Position numbers and translations under genes: made by a program. This document shows, in pieces, positions 7,046-15,518 of a DNA stretch of 32,776 bases. The notes below the pieces were generated by a model that did no database searches, was not told the origin of the DNA, and saw only the letters and a program-made list of their open reading frames with translations. The first letter of the stretch is position 1. Every line of letters begins with the position of its first letter. This DNA comes from UBA2199 sp964628035. Its GTDB lineage: Bacteria > Acidobacteriota > Aminicenantia > UBA2199. The stretch lies in NCBI GenBank assembly GCA_964628035.1, contig CAZVPI010000019.1, positions 1 through 32,776 of the forward strand. The letters are read 5' to 3'.

Positions 7046-8388
7046 AGGCTGCCCGGCGAGGTTTGCGGCCCCTGTGCTGCCGGAGCGTGGGACTTCCTTC
7101 GCTGGGCGGAGATCTGGACAAGGGCCTCGATCACCCCCGGCAGGGAGGAGATCTCCAGCCCGTGGTTGAAGGTATAGACGAGGCCTTGGTCGGTGTTCTC
7201 CAGCACCCAGTACATCCCCGGGCATTTGTCCAGCACGGCCAGGATTCTTTCCAGCGCCTCGCGGGGCTGAACGGCGGACAGGTTCTCGCGCAGCGCCTGG
7301 GCAGCCAGGCGCGGCAGCAGCGGGTCGACGTAACCGAAGCCGTTGCCGCGGCGGGGCGCCTTGTGGCGGACGAGACGGAACGAGTCGCTGCCGGCCAGGC
7401 GCGGCGAGCTGCTGCTGAAAACCTTCTCGGCCAGCTCAGGCCGCGAGGCGGCCAGCAGCCAGGCGCCTTTCTGCACGATGACGGGCTCCATCGGAAAGGG
7501 AGCGGGGAGGCGCGGGAAGGCGATCTTCCTGATGCCGCCGGCCTCGCTGAACTTGTTGTGCCCGGTGACGGTCAGCTTGCCCTTGAGCGTATCGAAGAGA
7601 TACGGGTCATGGACGCGGAGGAACAGGGCGAAAGCCGGCTCGGGGATCGACAACGGCTTTTTCTTGCCCGGCAGGAGCACCCTCTTTTCCGGGTCCAGGG
7701 AGAGCAGGAATCCCAGGCTGCCGCCATAGGACTTGCGCAGACGGTCGTAGTCGATGCCCACCACCTGCATGCCGGCCTTCATCATGGCCATGGCCTGCTC
7801 CGGCGTCGGGCCCGTCGCGGCCCCTGGGACCTTGGCCACGACCTTGGGGACGATGCGGCTCATCCACTCGATCAGCTGAAAGAGGTTGTAATCGGAGGCG
7901 AAGGCCAGCGCCGTGCCCTGCGGCAGCAGGTCCAGTTCGTCCAGCGGCCGCGGGGCCGGGCCCATCATGTTCCAGACCAGCCCCTTGCCGCGGCCCGGCC
8001 GGTGATGAAAGACAGCGCGCACGCGATGCAGCCCGGGCCGCACGGCGATGGAACTGAAGCCGATGCCGCTGAGTTCCTCCAGCCCGTACTCGGCGAACAT
8101 CATGTCCAGCATGTCCAGCCCCTGCAGGGCCTGGGAGCGGCGTTCCGCGGGGAGCACCGCCACGTTGCGCATCAGGCCGGCCAGCAGCTCCCGGGCCGTG
8201 CGGACGACCTCCTCGGCGTGGAAATAGGCCAGGGCCTCTCCGCCCTGGTCCAGGCGTGAAACCACCGGCCAGTAGGTGTTGTCCGCGGCGGAGCGCTGCC
8301 AGCGCGGGACGACGTAGTTCATCCAGGCCCAGGCCGCGGCAAAGCCGGCCAGCAGGCCGCACAGGATCAAGACCAGAGTTTTTTTCAT
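7042..8388 (-). CDS. N-terminally anchored exported protein, DUF3352-like
   Basis: 448 residues. It begins MKKTLVLILCGLLAGF, a signal anchor or signal peptide with no obvious cleavage site, so the body is probably periplasmic. The large soluble region has motifs such as GIDYDRLRKSYGGSLGF and the repeated pattern of short strands and helices seen in DUF3352-type secreted proteins; this resemblance is loose. No catalytic motif is evident. The start at 8388 has GAGGTG nearby and a strong promoter (TTGAAA-N16-TATAAT) at 8410-8437. It overlaps the downstream outer-membrane gene, so the two products may act in the same envelope process. Confidence 0.75.
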   Translation of the reverse strand: MKKTLVLILCGLLAGFAAAWAWMNYVVPRWQRSAADNTYWPVVSRLDQGGEALAYFHAEEVVRTARELLAGLMRNVAVLPAERRSQALQGLDMLDMMFAEYGLEELSGIGFSSIAVRPGLHRVRAVFHHRPGRGKGLVWNMMGPAPRPLDELDLLPQGTALAFASDYNLFQLIEWMSRIVPKVVAKVPGAATGPTPEQAMAMMKAGMQVVGIDYDRLRKSYGGSLGFLLSLDPEKRVLLPGKKKPLSIPEPAFALFLRVHDPYLFDTLKGKLTVTGHNKFSEAGGIRKIAFPRLPAPFPMEPVIVQKGAWLLAASRPELAEKVFSSSSPRLAGSDSFRLVRHKAPRRGNGFGYVDPLLPRLAAQALRENLSAVQPREALERILAVLDKCPGMYWVLENTDQGLVYTFNHGLEISSLPGVIEALVQISAQRRKSHAPAAQGPQTSPGSL

Positions 8389-8409
8389 GGGCCACCTCAC
8401 CAACAGGAA

Positions 8410-8437
8410 ATTATAGGCGCGGGGAAGATTATTTCAA
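8410..8437 (-). promoter_or_regulatory. Promoter of the anchored-protein / outer-membrane-protein operon
   Basis: TTGAAA (8437-8432), 16 bases, perfect TATAAT (8415-8410) on the minus strand, 21 bases from the start codon. Confidence 0.7.
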
Positions 8438-8454
8438 GTGCCGGCGCCCCTTGA

Positions 8455-8638
8455 GGGTTCGTTTTAGGGTTCGTGGTGGCAAAACCACAGAACGAAACAT
8501 CTCCGGACTACCAGAGGCCGCAAAAGCGGCAGCAGAATCAATGTTTCGATTGATCGCAATGCGATCGGAGTGAGGGGTGATGAGGTCCGGCATGAGAGCG
8601 GCTCATGCTGTTCCTAGCACCGACACGAACACAAGCAC
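8455..8638. repeat. Intergenic element with hexamer arms and five-hairpin core
   Basis: Left arm 8455-8478: GGGTTC, GTTTTA, GGGTTC, GTGGTG. Right arm 8615-8638: TAGCAC, CGACAC, GAACAC, AAGCAC, roughly inverted. The core folds into consecutive hairpins: 8469-8493 (nine pairs, one bulge), 8517-8530 (GCCGC-AAAA-GCGGC), 8537-8554 (ATCAAT/ATTGAT), 8552-8566 (GATCGCA/TGCGATC, overlapping the previous) and 8591-8607 (CATGAG/CTCATG). CCGGAC (8503) and GTCCGG (8585) could close an outer stem. It lies between two divergent promoters. A structured RNA or a palindromic mobile repeat is possible. Confidence 0.6.
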
Positions 8639-8654
8639 GAGGAGCTCGTTCTCA

Positions 8655-8683
8655 TTGACTCCCGCCCTGGTCTACGCTACAAT
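8655..8683 (+). promoter_or_regulatory. Promoter of clpS-clpA
   Basis: TTGACT (8655-8660), 17 bases, TACAAT (8678-8683). The clpS ATG is 22 bases downstream with AAGGA in front. Confidence 0.7.
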
Positions 8684-8705
8684 CGGGCCAGGGCAGGCAA
8701 GGACG

Positions 8706-9029
8706 ATGGGCCATCAGGACGAATCCAGCGCGGGCATCGCGCCGGTCCAGAGGGCCGGCGAGAAAAGCGAGCTGCGCCCGCCGCGCCAATACCGGGTGAT
8801 CCTGCACAACGACCATTACACCACCATGGAGTTCGTCATCGATATCCTGGTCGGGGTGTTCCACAAGCCAGCCGCCGAAGCCCGGCGCATCATGCTTGAC
8901 GTCCACCGCCGCGGCCACGGCGTCTGCGGCGTCTACAGCTACGACGTCGCCCGCACCAAGGCGGCGCGCGTGCTGGAGCTCGCCCGGCAGCAGGAATTCC
9001 CCCTGCGCTGCACCCTGGAGGGTGACTGA
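8706..9029 (+). CDS. clpS: ATP-dependent Clp protease adaptor ClpS
   Basis: A 107-residue ClpS. It binds N-degron substrates (destabilising N-terminal residues) and hands them to the ClpA N-domain. A flexible N-terminal tail of about 30 residues precedes the core. The core motif RVILHNDHYTTMEFVIDIL corresponds to the family's VILxNDDYTxMEFV; the second Asp is His here. The VHRRGHGVCGVYS segment holds the conserved His and Cys-Gly-Val. It ends CTLEGD as in relatives (CTLE). The start at 8706 follows a promoter and an AAGGA site; the longer frame to 8577 runs through the promoter. clpA begins eight bases after the stop, which supports the assignment. Confidence 0.96.
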   Translation: MGHQDESSAGIAPVQRAGEKSELRPPRQYRVILHNDHYTTMEFVIDILVGVFHKPAAEARRIMLDVHRRGHGVCGVYSYDVARTKAARVLELARQQEFPLRCTLEGD

Positions 9030-9037
9030 GCGCCGCC

Positions 9038-11374
9038 ATGGACAGGATCGAGATGCAGGACGAGCTCAACCGCATCCTGGCCGTCGCCTTCGCCGATGCC
9101 CGCAAGCGCCGGCACGAGTACATGACCCCGGAGCACCTGCTGTATGCCTCCCTGTTCTTCTCAGCCGGCGCGGGCATCCTCAGCCGCTGCGGCGCCGATA
9201 TCGAGCGGATGAAGAAGGAGCTGGAGACCTACCTGAACGAGAATGTGCCCAGGGTGGCCGGCGCCGAGCCCGTCCCCTCGCTCGGCTTCCAGGAGGCGAT
9301 GGAACGGGCGGTGGTCCACTCGCTGGCCTCCGAGAAGAGGCTCGTGGAGACCGGAGACGTCTACGCCTCGCTGCTCGAGGAGAAGGAGTCCTTCGCGGCC
9401 TACCTGATGCGCAGGCAGGGGATCAGCCGCTACACGCTGCTGCAGGTCATCTCCCACGGCGACGCCGCGGAAACAGGCGAAGCGGCGCCGGCCGGCGGGG
9501 AGCCCGGCCCGGTGGCGGGCCGCGAATTCCTGAAGCGCTATGCCCGGGAGCTGACCGAGAAGGCCCGCAGCGGCGAGAGCGAGCCGCTGATCGGCCGCGA
9601 GGAGATCCTGGAGCGGACCCTGCAGGTCCTGTGCCGGCGCTTCAAGAACAATCCGGTCCACGTCGGCGATCCGGGGGTGGGCAAGACCGCCATCACCGAG
9701 GGGCTGGCGCAGCTCGTGGTCGCGGGGCGGGTGCCGGCGGCGCTCCGGGGCATCCGCATTTTCGCCCTGGACCTGGGGGCGCTGCTGGCCGGAACGCGCT
9801 ACCGCGGCGATTTCGAGGAGCGGCTGAAAAAGGTCCTGACGGCCCTCGAGGAGGAAGCCAACGCCGTCCTGTTCATCGACGAGATCCACGCCGTCATCGG
9901 CGCCGGCGCCGTCTCCGGCGGCTCGCTCGACGCGGCCAACCTGCTCAAGCCGGCGCTGGCCCAGGGCCGGCTGCGCTGCATCGGCACCACCACCCACGAG
10001 GAGTACAAGAAATACTTCGAGAAGGACCGGGCCCTGTCGCGCCGGTTCCAGAAGATCGACATTCCCGAGCCGTCTGCGGAGGAAACGCTGGCCATCCTGC
10101 GCGGCCTGCGTGGGCGCTACGAGCGCTACCACGGGGTGGTCTACGAGCAGGAGGCGCTGCGCGCCGCCGCCGAGCTGGCGGCCAAGCACATCCATGACCG
10201 CTTCCTGCCCGACAAGGCCATCGACGTCATCGACGAGGCCGGAGCGCTGGCGCGCATGAAGTCTCCGGAAAAGGGGCGGCGGCCGCGCATCCGCATCGCG
10301 GACATCGAGCAGGTGGTGGCGCGCATCGCCAAGGTGCCGCGGCCCAGCGTGTCGTCCGGCGAGACCCGCAGCCTGCGCCTCCTGGAAAGCGAGCTCAAGT
10401 CCCGTGTCTTCGGCCAGGACGAGGCGGTGGAGAAGGTGGCCTGGGCCGTCAAGCGCTCGCGCGCCGGCTTCCGCGATCCGGACAAGCCGGTGGCCACGTT
10501 CCTCTTCGCCGGACCCACCGGGGTGGGCAAGACCGAGCTGGCCCGGCAGCTGGCCCTGGTCCTGGGCGTCCCCCTGCTGCGCTTCGACATGAGCGAGTAC
10601 CAGGAAAAGCACACCGTGTCGCGCCTGGTCGGCGCCCCGCCCGGCTACGTAGGCTACGAGGAGGGCGGGCTGCTGACCGAGGCCGTGCGCAAGTCCCCGT
10701 ATGCCGTGCTGCTCCTGGACGAGATCGAGAAGGCCCACCCCGACATCTTCAACGCCCTGCTGCAGGTGATGGACTACGCCACCCTGACCGACAACAGCGG
10801 CCGCAAGGCCGACTTCCGCAACCTGGTGCTGATCATGACCTCCAACGCCGGGGCCAAGGAGCTCGGGCGGCCGGCGCTGGGTTTTCAGGGCGAGCCCCGC
10901 TCCGGAACGGTCACCCAAGCCGTCGACCGCCTCTTTTCCCCCGAGTTCCGCAACCGGCTCGACGCCGTCATCTCCTTCCGTCACCTGGACGAGGAGGTGT
11001 CCAAGCGCATCGTGCGCAGGCTGGTGGGCGAATTCGCCGACCAGCTCCGGGACAAGGCGGTGCGCCTGAGCGTCAGCGACGGGGCCGTCGCCTGGCTGGC
11101 GCGGCGCGGGTTCTCCCGCGTCTTCGGCGCCCGCGAGGTCGGGCGCCTGCTCCAGGACCGGGTGAAAAACTTTTTCGTCGACGAGGTCCTTTTCGGACGC
11201 CTGCAGGGCGGCGGCGACGCCCTCGTCGGGGTCGAACGGGACGAGCTCGTGATCAAGGTCACGGAAGCGGCGGACGGCGGGCCGCCGGCGGCGTGCGGCA
11301 GGAAGAAACAAGACGGCCGTTCCCGGCACCCGGCTAAAACCGGGGCAAAGAAAGACAGAGGGATAAAGAGGTAA
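9038..11374 (+). CDS. clpA: ATP-dependent Clp protease ATP-binding subunit ClpA
   Basis: 778 residues, two AAA+ modules, close to the usual ClpA length. The N-domain (about 1-140) would receive ClpS. D1 has Walker A GDPGVGKT at 210-217 and Walker B VLFIDEIHAV. D2 has Walker A GPTGVGKT at 492-499 and Walker B VLLLDEIEKAHPD. The loop that docks ClpP carries Leu614-Gly615-Phe616, a form of the (I/L)G(F/L) signature, so it probably works with ClpP. The absence of the long middle coiled coil rules out ClpB. The C-terminal 40 residues form a basic low-complexity tail beyond the usual end. No clpP lies in the window. Acts in the cytosol to unfold substrates for degradation. Confidence 0.96.
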   Translation: MDRIEMQDELNRILAVAFADARKRRHEYMTPEHLLYASLFFSAGAGILSRCGADIERMKKELETYLNENVPRVAGAEPVPSLGFQEAMERAVVHSLASEKRLVETGDVYASLLEEKESFAAYLMRRQGISRYTLLQVISHGDAAETGEAAPAGGEPGPVAGREFLKRYARELTEKARSGESEPLIGREEILERTLQVLCRRFKNNPVHVGDPGVGKTAITEGLAQLVVAGRVPAALRGIRIFALDLGALLAGTRYRGDFEERLKKVLTALEEEANAVLFIDEIHAVIGAGAVSGGSLDAANLLKPALAQGRLRCIGTTTHEEYKKYFEKDRALSRRFQKIDIPEPSAEETLAILRGLRGRYERYHGVVYEQEALRAAAELAAKHIHDRFLPDKAIDVIDEAGALARMKSPEKGRRPRIRIADIEQVVARIAKVPRPSVSSGETRSLRLLESELKSRVFGQDEAVEKVAWAVKRSRAGFRDPDKPVATFLFAGPTGVGKTELARQLALVLGVPLLRFDMSEYQEKHTVSRLVGAPPGYVGYEEGGLLTEAVRKSPYAVLLLDEIEKAHPDIFNALLQVMDYATLTDNSGRKADFRNLVLIMTSNAGAKELGRPALGFQGEPRSGTVTQAVDRLFSPEFRNRLDAVISFRHLDEEVSKRIVRRLVGEFADQLRDKAVRLSVSDGAVAWLARRGFSRVFGAREVGRLLQDRVKNFFVDEVLFGRLQGGGDALVGVERDELVIKVTEAADGGPPAACGRKKQDGRSRHPAKTGAKKDRGIKR

Positions 11375-11385
11375 AGCAAACCACA

Positions 11386-11432
11386 GCCAGGAGTACCTTG
11401 CAGGTTGTTGCTTGACCTCGTTTCCTCCTGGC
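11386..11432. terminator. Inverted repeat after clpA
   Basis: Perfect 8-bp arms GCCAGGAG (11386-11393) and CTCCTGGC (11425-11432) enclose a nested AGGT/ACCT pair. It sits after the clpA stop and before the permease promoter. A T-run is lacking, so termination is tentative. Confidence 0.35.
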
Positions 11433-11466
11433 CTCATGCCAACCTCACTTCACGATTCATCAGGCA

Positions 11467-11495
11467 TTGCTTTTCCGTCGCCGTCTTTCTATAAT
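11467..11495 (+). promoter_or_regulatory. Promoter of the APC permease gene
   Basis: TTGCTT (11467-11472), 17 bases, perfect TATAAT (11490-11495), 50 bases before the ATG. Confidence 0.6.
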
Positions 11496-11545
11496 CCTGT
11501 TTCCGCTCCAGCCGGAGGGTCCGGGACACCAACGCAGGGGGCACG

Positions 11546-13030
11546 ATGGACAGCAACGAAACGAAGCAGCCGGTCGGCCTGCTGCGCCAGATCGGGCTCA
11601 TCGCCGCCGTGGCGTTCGCCATCGGCTCGGTGATCGGCTCGGGGATCTTCAAGAAGCCGGGGCTGATGGCCTCGCAGCTCGAGTCCCCCCTGCTGCTGCT
11701 CGCCGTGTGGGTGATCGCCGGCCTGATGACCCTCTTCGGCGTCCTGAGCATCGCCGAGATCGCCAGCATGTTCCCCGCCTCAGGGGGGCAGTACGTGTAT
11801 TTCAGCAAGAGTTTCGGCGATTTCTCCGGCTACCTCTACGGCTGGGCGGTGTTCATCGTCATCCAGACCGGCTCCCTGGCCTCCATCGCCTATGTCTTCT
11901 CCGACTCGCTGGGGCAATTCTTCGCGTTCCCGCGCCTGGGCCCGGCCTGGGAGAGCTTCGCGCTGCACATCCCCTGGGTGGGCGACATCACCCCCTTCAA
12001 GCTCATCGGCCTCAAGGGCTGCACCATCCTGCTCATCGTTTTCCTGACCGTCATCAACTACCTGGGCGTCCGCCTGGGCAGCGCCGTGCAGATCTTCTTC
12101 ACCGCCCTCAAGGTCGCCGCCATTCTGGCCATTGCCGTCCTGGCCTTCGCCTTCGGCCGCGGCGATGTCGCCCACTTCACCCAGTCGGCCGTCTCCTTCC
12201 AGGACGGGAGCGCTCCGGTCTTTTTGGCCATCATCATGGCCATGTCCGGCGCTTTCTGGTCGTACGACGGCTGGATCAACGTCACCTATGTCGCGGGCGA
12301 GATCAAGAACCCCCAGCGCAACCTGCCGCGGGCCATGGTGATCGCCGCCGCGACCTTCATCTCCGTGTACCTGCTGGTCAACCTGGCCTATTTTTACATC
12401 ATCCCGGCCCGGGAAATGGGCGCCAAGTACCTGGCGGCCGAGGCCAGCGGCCAGTCCTACCTTGTGGCCACCGACGTGGCCTCCTCGTTCCTGGGGGGCT
12501 GGGGCGGCGCCCTGATCGCCGTGGCCATCATGATCTCGACGTTCGGCACGGCCAACGGCACGTTGATGATGTCGGCCCGCGTCTATTACGCCATGGCCCG
12601 CGACAGGCTCTTCTTCCGCCCCCTGCAGCGCGTCCACCCCCGCTTCCACACCCCGGGGCCCTCGCTGGTCGTCCAGTGCATCTGGACCTGCGCCCTGATC
12701 CTCAGCGGCACGTTCGACCAGCTCACCGACATGCTGATCTTCGTCTCCTGGGTCTTCTACGCCGCCGCCGCCCTGGGCGTCCTGGTCCTGCGCCGCAAGC
12801 TGCCAGGCCACGATCGCCCCTACCGCGTCTGGGGCTATCCCGTCGTGCCGCTGGTCTTCGTCGCCTTCGCCATGGTCTACGTGGTGTTCACCCTCTACTC
12901 GGACGTGGTCAACTACCTGAGCGGCCGCGCGCCGCTGATCAACTCCCTGTTCGGCCTGCTGCTCGTGGCGCTGGGCATCCCCGGATATCTGTTCTGGAAA
13001 AGCCGCAAGAATCGTGCCCCCGAACAGTGA
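11546..13030 (+). CDS. APC-superfamily amino acid permease (LAT-like)
   Basis: 494 residues with about twelve membrane segments. The first helix carries the APC signature (FAIGSVIGSGIFKKPG), where the unwound GSGIF binds substrate backbone. Helix 6 has the FWSYDGWINVTYVAGEIKNPQRNLPRA pattern, split as in amino acid exchangers of the LAT/SteT group. Predicted to move amino acids across the inner membrane; the substrate is not determinable. The ATG at 11546 has AGGGGGC in front and a promoter at 11467. The stop codon TGA is the first three bases of a hexamer repeat. The gene is convergent with the NSS transporter. Confidence 0.9.
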   Translation: MDSNETKQPVGLLRQIGLIAAVAFAIGSVIGSGIFKKPGLMASQLESPLLLLAVWVIAGLMTLFGVLSIAEIASMFPASGGQYVYFSKSFGDFSGYLYGWAVFIVIQTGSLASIAYVFSDSLGQFFAFPRLGPAWESFALHIPWVGDITPFKLIGLKGCTILLIVFLTVINYLGVRLGSAVQIFFTALKVAAILAIAVLAFAFGRGDVAHFTQSAVSFQDGSAPVFLAIIMAMSGAFWSYDGWINVTYVAGEIKNPQRNLPRAMVIAAATFISVYLLVNLAYFYIIPAREMGAKYLAAEASGQSYLVATDVASSFLGGWGGALIAVAIMISTFGTANGTLMMSARVYYAMARDRLFFRPLQRVHPRFHTPGPSLVVQCIWTCALILSGTFDQLTDMLIFVSWVFYAAAALGVLVLRRKLPGHDRPYRVWGYPVVPLVFVAFAMVYVVFTLYSDVVNYLSGRAPLINSLFGLLLVALGIPGYLFWKSRKNRAPEQ

Positions 13031-13188
13031 TGGTGATGGGGGCAGCAGCGAGCACTTCCCAAATCAAAATAATCCAATCCTGAATTTCGCGAGAACCCGT
13101 AACTACAGATGGCCTGGCCCTGCCGACAGAACTAAAGCGAAGAAAAAATCCATCCCGTGCCTCCTACTACCACTGGCACCACCACTTC
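13028..13188. repeat. Hexamer tracts in the spacer between convergent transporters
   Basis: Left tract 13028-13051: TGATGG, TGATGG, GGGCAG, CAGCGA, its first three bases being the permease stop codon. Right tract 13165-13188: TACTAC, CACTGG, CACCAC, CACTTC, loosely inverted. The rest of the 182-base spacer is AT-richer and shows no gene. Confidence 0.45.
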
Positions 13189-13212
13189 CCCTTCAAGTTC
13201 AAAATCGTTTCG

Positions 13213-14556
13213 TCACAAAAATTGGCCTAATAGAACGAGCAATATCAGAAGCGGGCAGATGAAACGGATGGCCACGACCCAGAGCCGTCCCCAGCGGAAC
13301 CTCCCCCCCTCGGCGCGGATCTCCTCCAAGGCGTTCGTTGTCTTCCAGACATGGCCCACGAACAGGGAGATCAGGAGGGCGCCGACGATCAGCGACAGGT
13401 TGCCCCAGACCTTGTCCCAGAGCGAGAGGAAGTCGGTGTGCAGCCCGGGCAGGCGGCTGAACCACTTCACGCCGCCGCCGGCAAGGGCCGAGGGGATGGC
13501 GAAGAGGAACGCCGCCGCTCCCGTCAGCCAGACGGCGCTGCGGCGCGGCCAGTTCTTTTCGTCGACGAGGAAGGCCACCGGCACCTCCAGCAGCGAGATG
13601 GTCGAGGTCAGGGCCGCCAGGGCCAGCAGCAGGAAGAAAAAGGCGCCGAAGGCCATGCCTCCCGGGATCTTGGCGAAGATCGCCGGCAGGATGGCGAAGA
13701 CCAGCCCCGGCCCCTGGTCGGGGGCCATGTTCATCGAGAACAGCGCCGGGAAAATGATGAAGCCGGCCAGAACGGCGATGATGGTGTCCAGGACCGCCAC
13801 CCAGGCCGCGGAGCCGACCAGGTTGTCCTTTTTGCGCAGGTAGGAGCCGTAGGTGAGCATGGTGCCCATGCCCAGGCTGAGGCTGAAGAAGGCCTGGCCC
13901 ATGGCCTCCAGGAACACCCTGCCGTTGATCTCCGAAAAGTCGGGCTTCAGGTAGAACGCCAGCCCCCTGCCGGCCCCGGGCAGGGTGAGCGAGAAGCCCA
14001 TGAGCAGGACCAGGATCAGGAACAGGGCCGGCATCAGCACCTTGGAGAACTTCTCCAGCCCCGAGGCCACGCCGCGGACGACGATGTAGCCGGTCAGGAA
14101 GATGAAAAGCGCCGTCAGGCCGACCTGCAGCCAGGATGAGGCGATGAATCCGGCGAAAAGGGATGCCGTCTCGGCCTGGCCGACGGCGGCGAACTGTCCG
14201 GCCAGGGTCTTGAAGAAATAGCCCACGGTCCAGCCGGCGATCACCGAGTAAAAGGAGAGGATCATGACCGCCGTGATTACGCCCAGGTAGCCGGTGTAGT
14301 GCCAGCGTCCGCCAGGGCGCAGCTCCCTGAAGGCGCCCACGGGGTTCTTGCTCGTGGCCCGGCCCAGGGACAGCTCGGCCAGCAGGACCGGCAGCCCGAG
14401 CAACGCGACGCAGCCGACGTAGATCAGAACGAACAGGGCGCCGCCGTTCTTGCCGGTGATGTAGGGGAAGCGCCAGATGTTGCCCAGGCCGATCGCCGAG
14501 CCGGCGGCGGCCAGGATGAAGCCGATGCGCGAGCCCCATTTTCCGCGAGATGCCAT
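13213..14556 (-). CDS. Sodium-dependent transporter, NSS (SNF) family
   Basis: 447 residues, eleven to twelve membrane segments. Helix 1 shows the NSS hallmark AAAGSAIGLGNIWRFPYI, with residues that bind Na+ and substrate carboxylate. GGALFVLIY and GLPVLLAELSLGR complete the N-terminal signature. The length fits the shorter bacterial NSS proteins (LeuT/TnaT/MhsT-like). Predicted Na+-coupled uptake of an amino acid. The ATG at 14556 has GGAGGCGAT in front. A promoter candidate (TTGACT-N18-TACACC) is at 14576-14605. Convergent with the APC permease. Confidence 0.93.
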   Translation of the reverse strand: MASRGKWGSRIGFILAAAGSAIGLGNIWRFPYITGKNGGALFVLIYVGCVALLGLPVLLAELSLGRATSKNPVGAFRELRPGGRWHYTGYLGVITAVMILSFYSVIAGWTVGYFFKTLAGQFAAVGQAETASLFAGFIASSWLQVGLTALFIFLTGYIVVRGVASGLEKFSKVLMPALFLILVLLMGFSLTLPGAGRGLAFYLKPDFSEINGRVFLEAMGQAFFSLSLGMGTMLTYGSYLRKKDNLVGSAAWVAVLDTIIAVLAGFIIFPALFSMNMAPDQGPGLVFAILPAIFAKIPGGMAFGAFFFLLLALAALTSTISLLEVPVAFLVDEKNWPRRSAVWLTGAAAFLFAIPSALAGGGVKWFSRLPGLHTDFLSLWDKVWGNLSLIVGALLISLFVGHVWKTTNALEEIRAEGGRFRWGRLWVVAIRFICPLLILLVLLGQFL

Positions 14557-14575
14557 GATCGCCTCCGAGAGGCAA

Positions 14576-14605
14576 GGTGTAGCACAACGGGCCGGGGGAA
14601 GTCAA
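14576..14605 (-). promoter_or_regulatory. Candidate promoter of the NSS transporter gene
   Basis: TTGACT (14605-14600), 18 bases, TACACC (14581-14576) on the minus strand, 19 bases from the ATG. The -10 box is weak. Confidence 0.45.
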
Positions 14606-14633
14606 ACCGCTCCCCGGCGGCCGGGGCCGCGGT

Positions 14634-15509
14634 TCAGGGCGCGACGCCGCGCCCGGCCGCAGCGGGCGCTTCAGCCAGGGAATAGAGCAGCCTGATCTCG
14701 GCGGGCCAGAGGCTTTCGTCGATGGTCTCCAGGATGAGCGGCAGGTCGTCGAGGCGGGGGTCGTTCATCAGCAGGCGGAACGCCTGCAACCCGAGCTTTC
14801 CCTTGCCGATGCTGTCGTGGCGGTCCTTGCGGCTGCCCAGGTCCACCTTGGCGTCGTTCAGATGGAGGGCGCGCAGGTTCCCCATGCCGATGAGGGCGTC
14901 GAAGCGGGCCAGGGTCGCCTCGTAGGCCTCGGGGGTGCGGATGTCGTAGCCGGCTGCGAACAGGTGGCAGGTGTCGAGGCATACGCCGCAGCGCCGGTGG
15001 TCGCCCACCCGCTCCAGGATGCGCGCCAGGTGCTCGAAACGGTGCCCGACATGGTTTCCCTGACCCGAGGTCCCCTCCACGACCAGGGCGATCCTCTCGG
15101 TCTGGGACAGGATGCGCTTCATGGCGGCGGCGATCTGGTCAAGGCACTCGTCATCGCTCAGGGCGCCCAAATGGCTTCCGGGATGAAAATTCAAGAGCAC
15201 GAGGCCCAGCTGCTCGGCGCGTTGCGCCTCATCCAGCAGGGCGTCCTCCGACTTCCGGCGCTTCTCCGGGTCGGGGTGGCCAAGGTTGATCAGGTAGCTG
15301 TCGTGGGGCAGGACATGGCGCGGGGCGATCCCCGCCTCGCGCAGGTTGCGCTGGAAGGCGGCGACGGTTTCGGCCGCCAGCGGCTTGGCACGCCACTGCT
15401 TTTGGTTTTTGGTGAACAGGGCAAAGGCGCGGGCGCCGATGTTCCTGGCGTTGAGGGGTGCGTTCTCCACGCCGCCAGCGGCGCTGACGTGGGCGCCGAC
15501 GTACTTCAA
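14634..15509 (-). CDS. nfo: Endonuclease IV (AP endonuclease)
   Basis: 291 residues, full length for the Nfo family. It cleaves the phosphodiester 5' of abasic sites in base-excision repair using three metal ions. Signatures in order: GAHVSAAGGVENA at the N-terminus, LPHDSYLINLGHP, LNFHPGSHLG, EGTSGQGNHVGHRFEHL, GVCLDTCHLFAAGYDI, HLNDAKVDLGSRKDRHDSIGKG and LILETID. The metal-binding His, Glu and Asp residues of these motifs are all present. The start is TTG at 15509: the family begins exactly here, but no Shine-Dalgarno is visible. It begins nine bases after the DUF1566 gene stop, so it is probably expressed by read-through or coupling from that gene. Confidence 0.96.
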   Translation of the reverse strand: MKYVGAHVSAAGGVENAPLNARNIGARAFALFTKNQKQWRAKPLAAETVAAFQRNLREAGIAPRHVLPHDSYLINLGHPDPEKRRKSEDALLDEAQRAEQLGLVLLNFHPGSHLGALSDDECLDQIAAAMKRILSQTERIALVVEGTSGQGNHVGHRFEHLARILERVGDHRRCGVCLDTCHLFAAGYDIRTPEAYEATLARFDALIGMGNLRALHLNDAKVDLGSRKDRHDSIGKGKLGLQAFRLLMNDPRLDDLPLILETIDESLWPAEIRLLYSLAEAPAAAGRGVAP

Positions 15510-15518
15510 GGCCGCCGC

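Noticed and set aside
9161..11437. Long open frame (758 codons) on the minus strand
   Set aside because: It lies wholly opposite clpA. GC-rich third positions of a real gene leave such antisense frames open; the product is low-complexity and matches no family.
13031..13212. Possible small gene between the convergent transporters
   Set aside because: Open frames here are short, run through hexamer tracts into the antisense of the NSS gene, and have no ribosome site.
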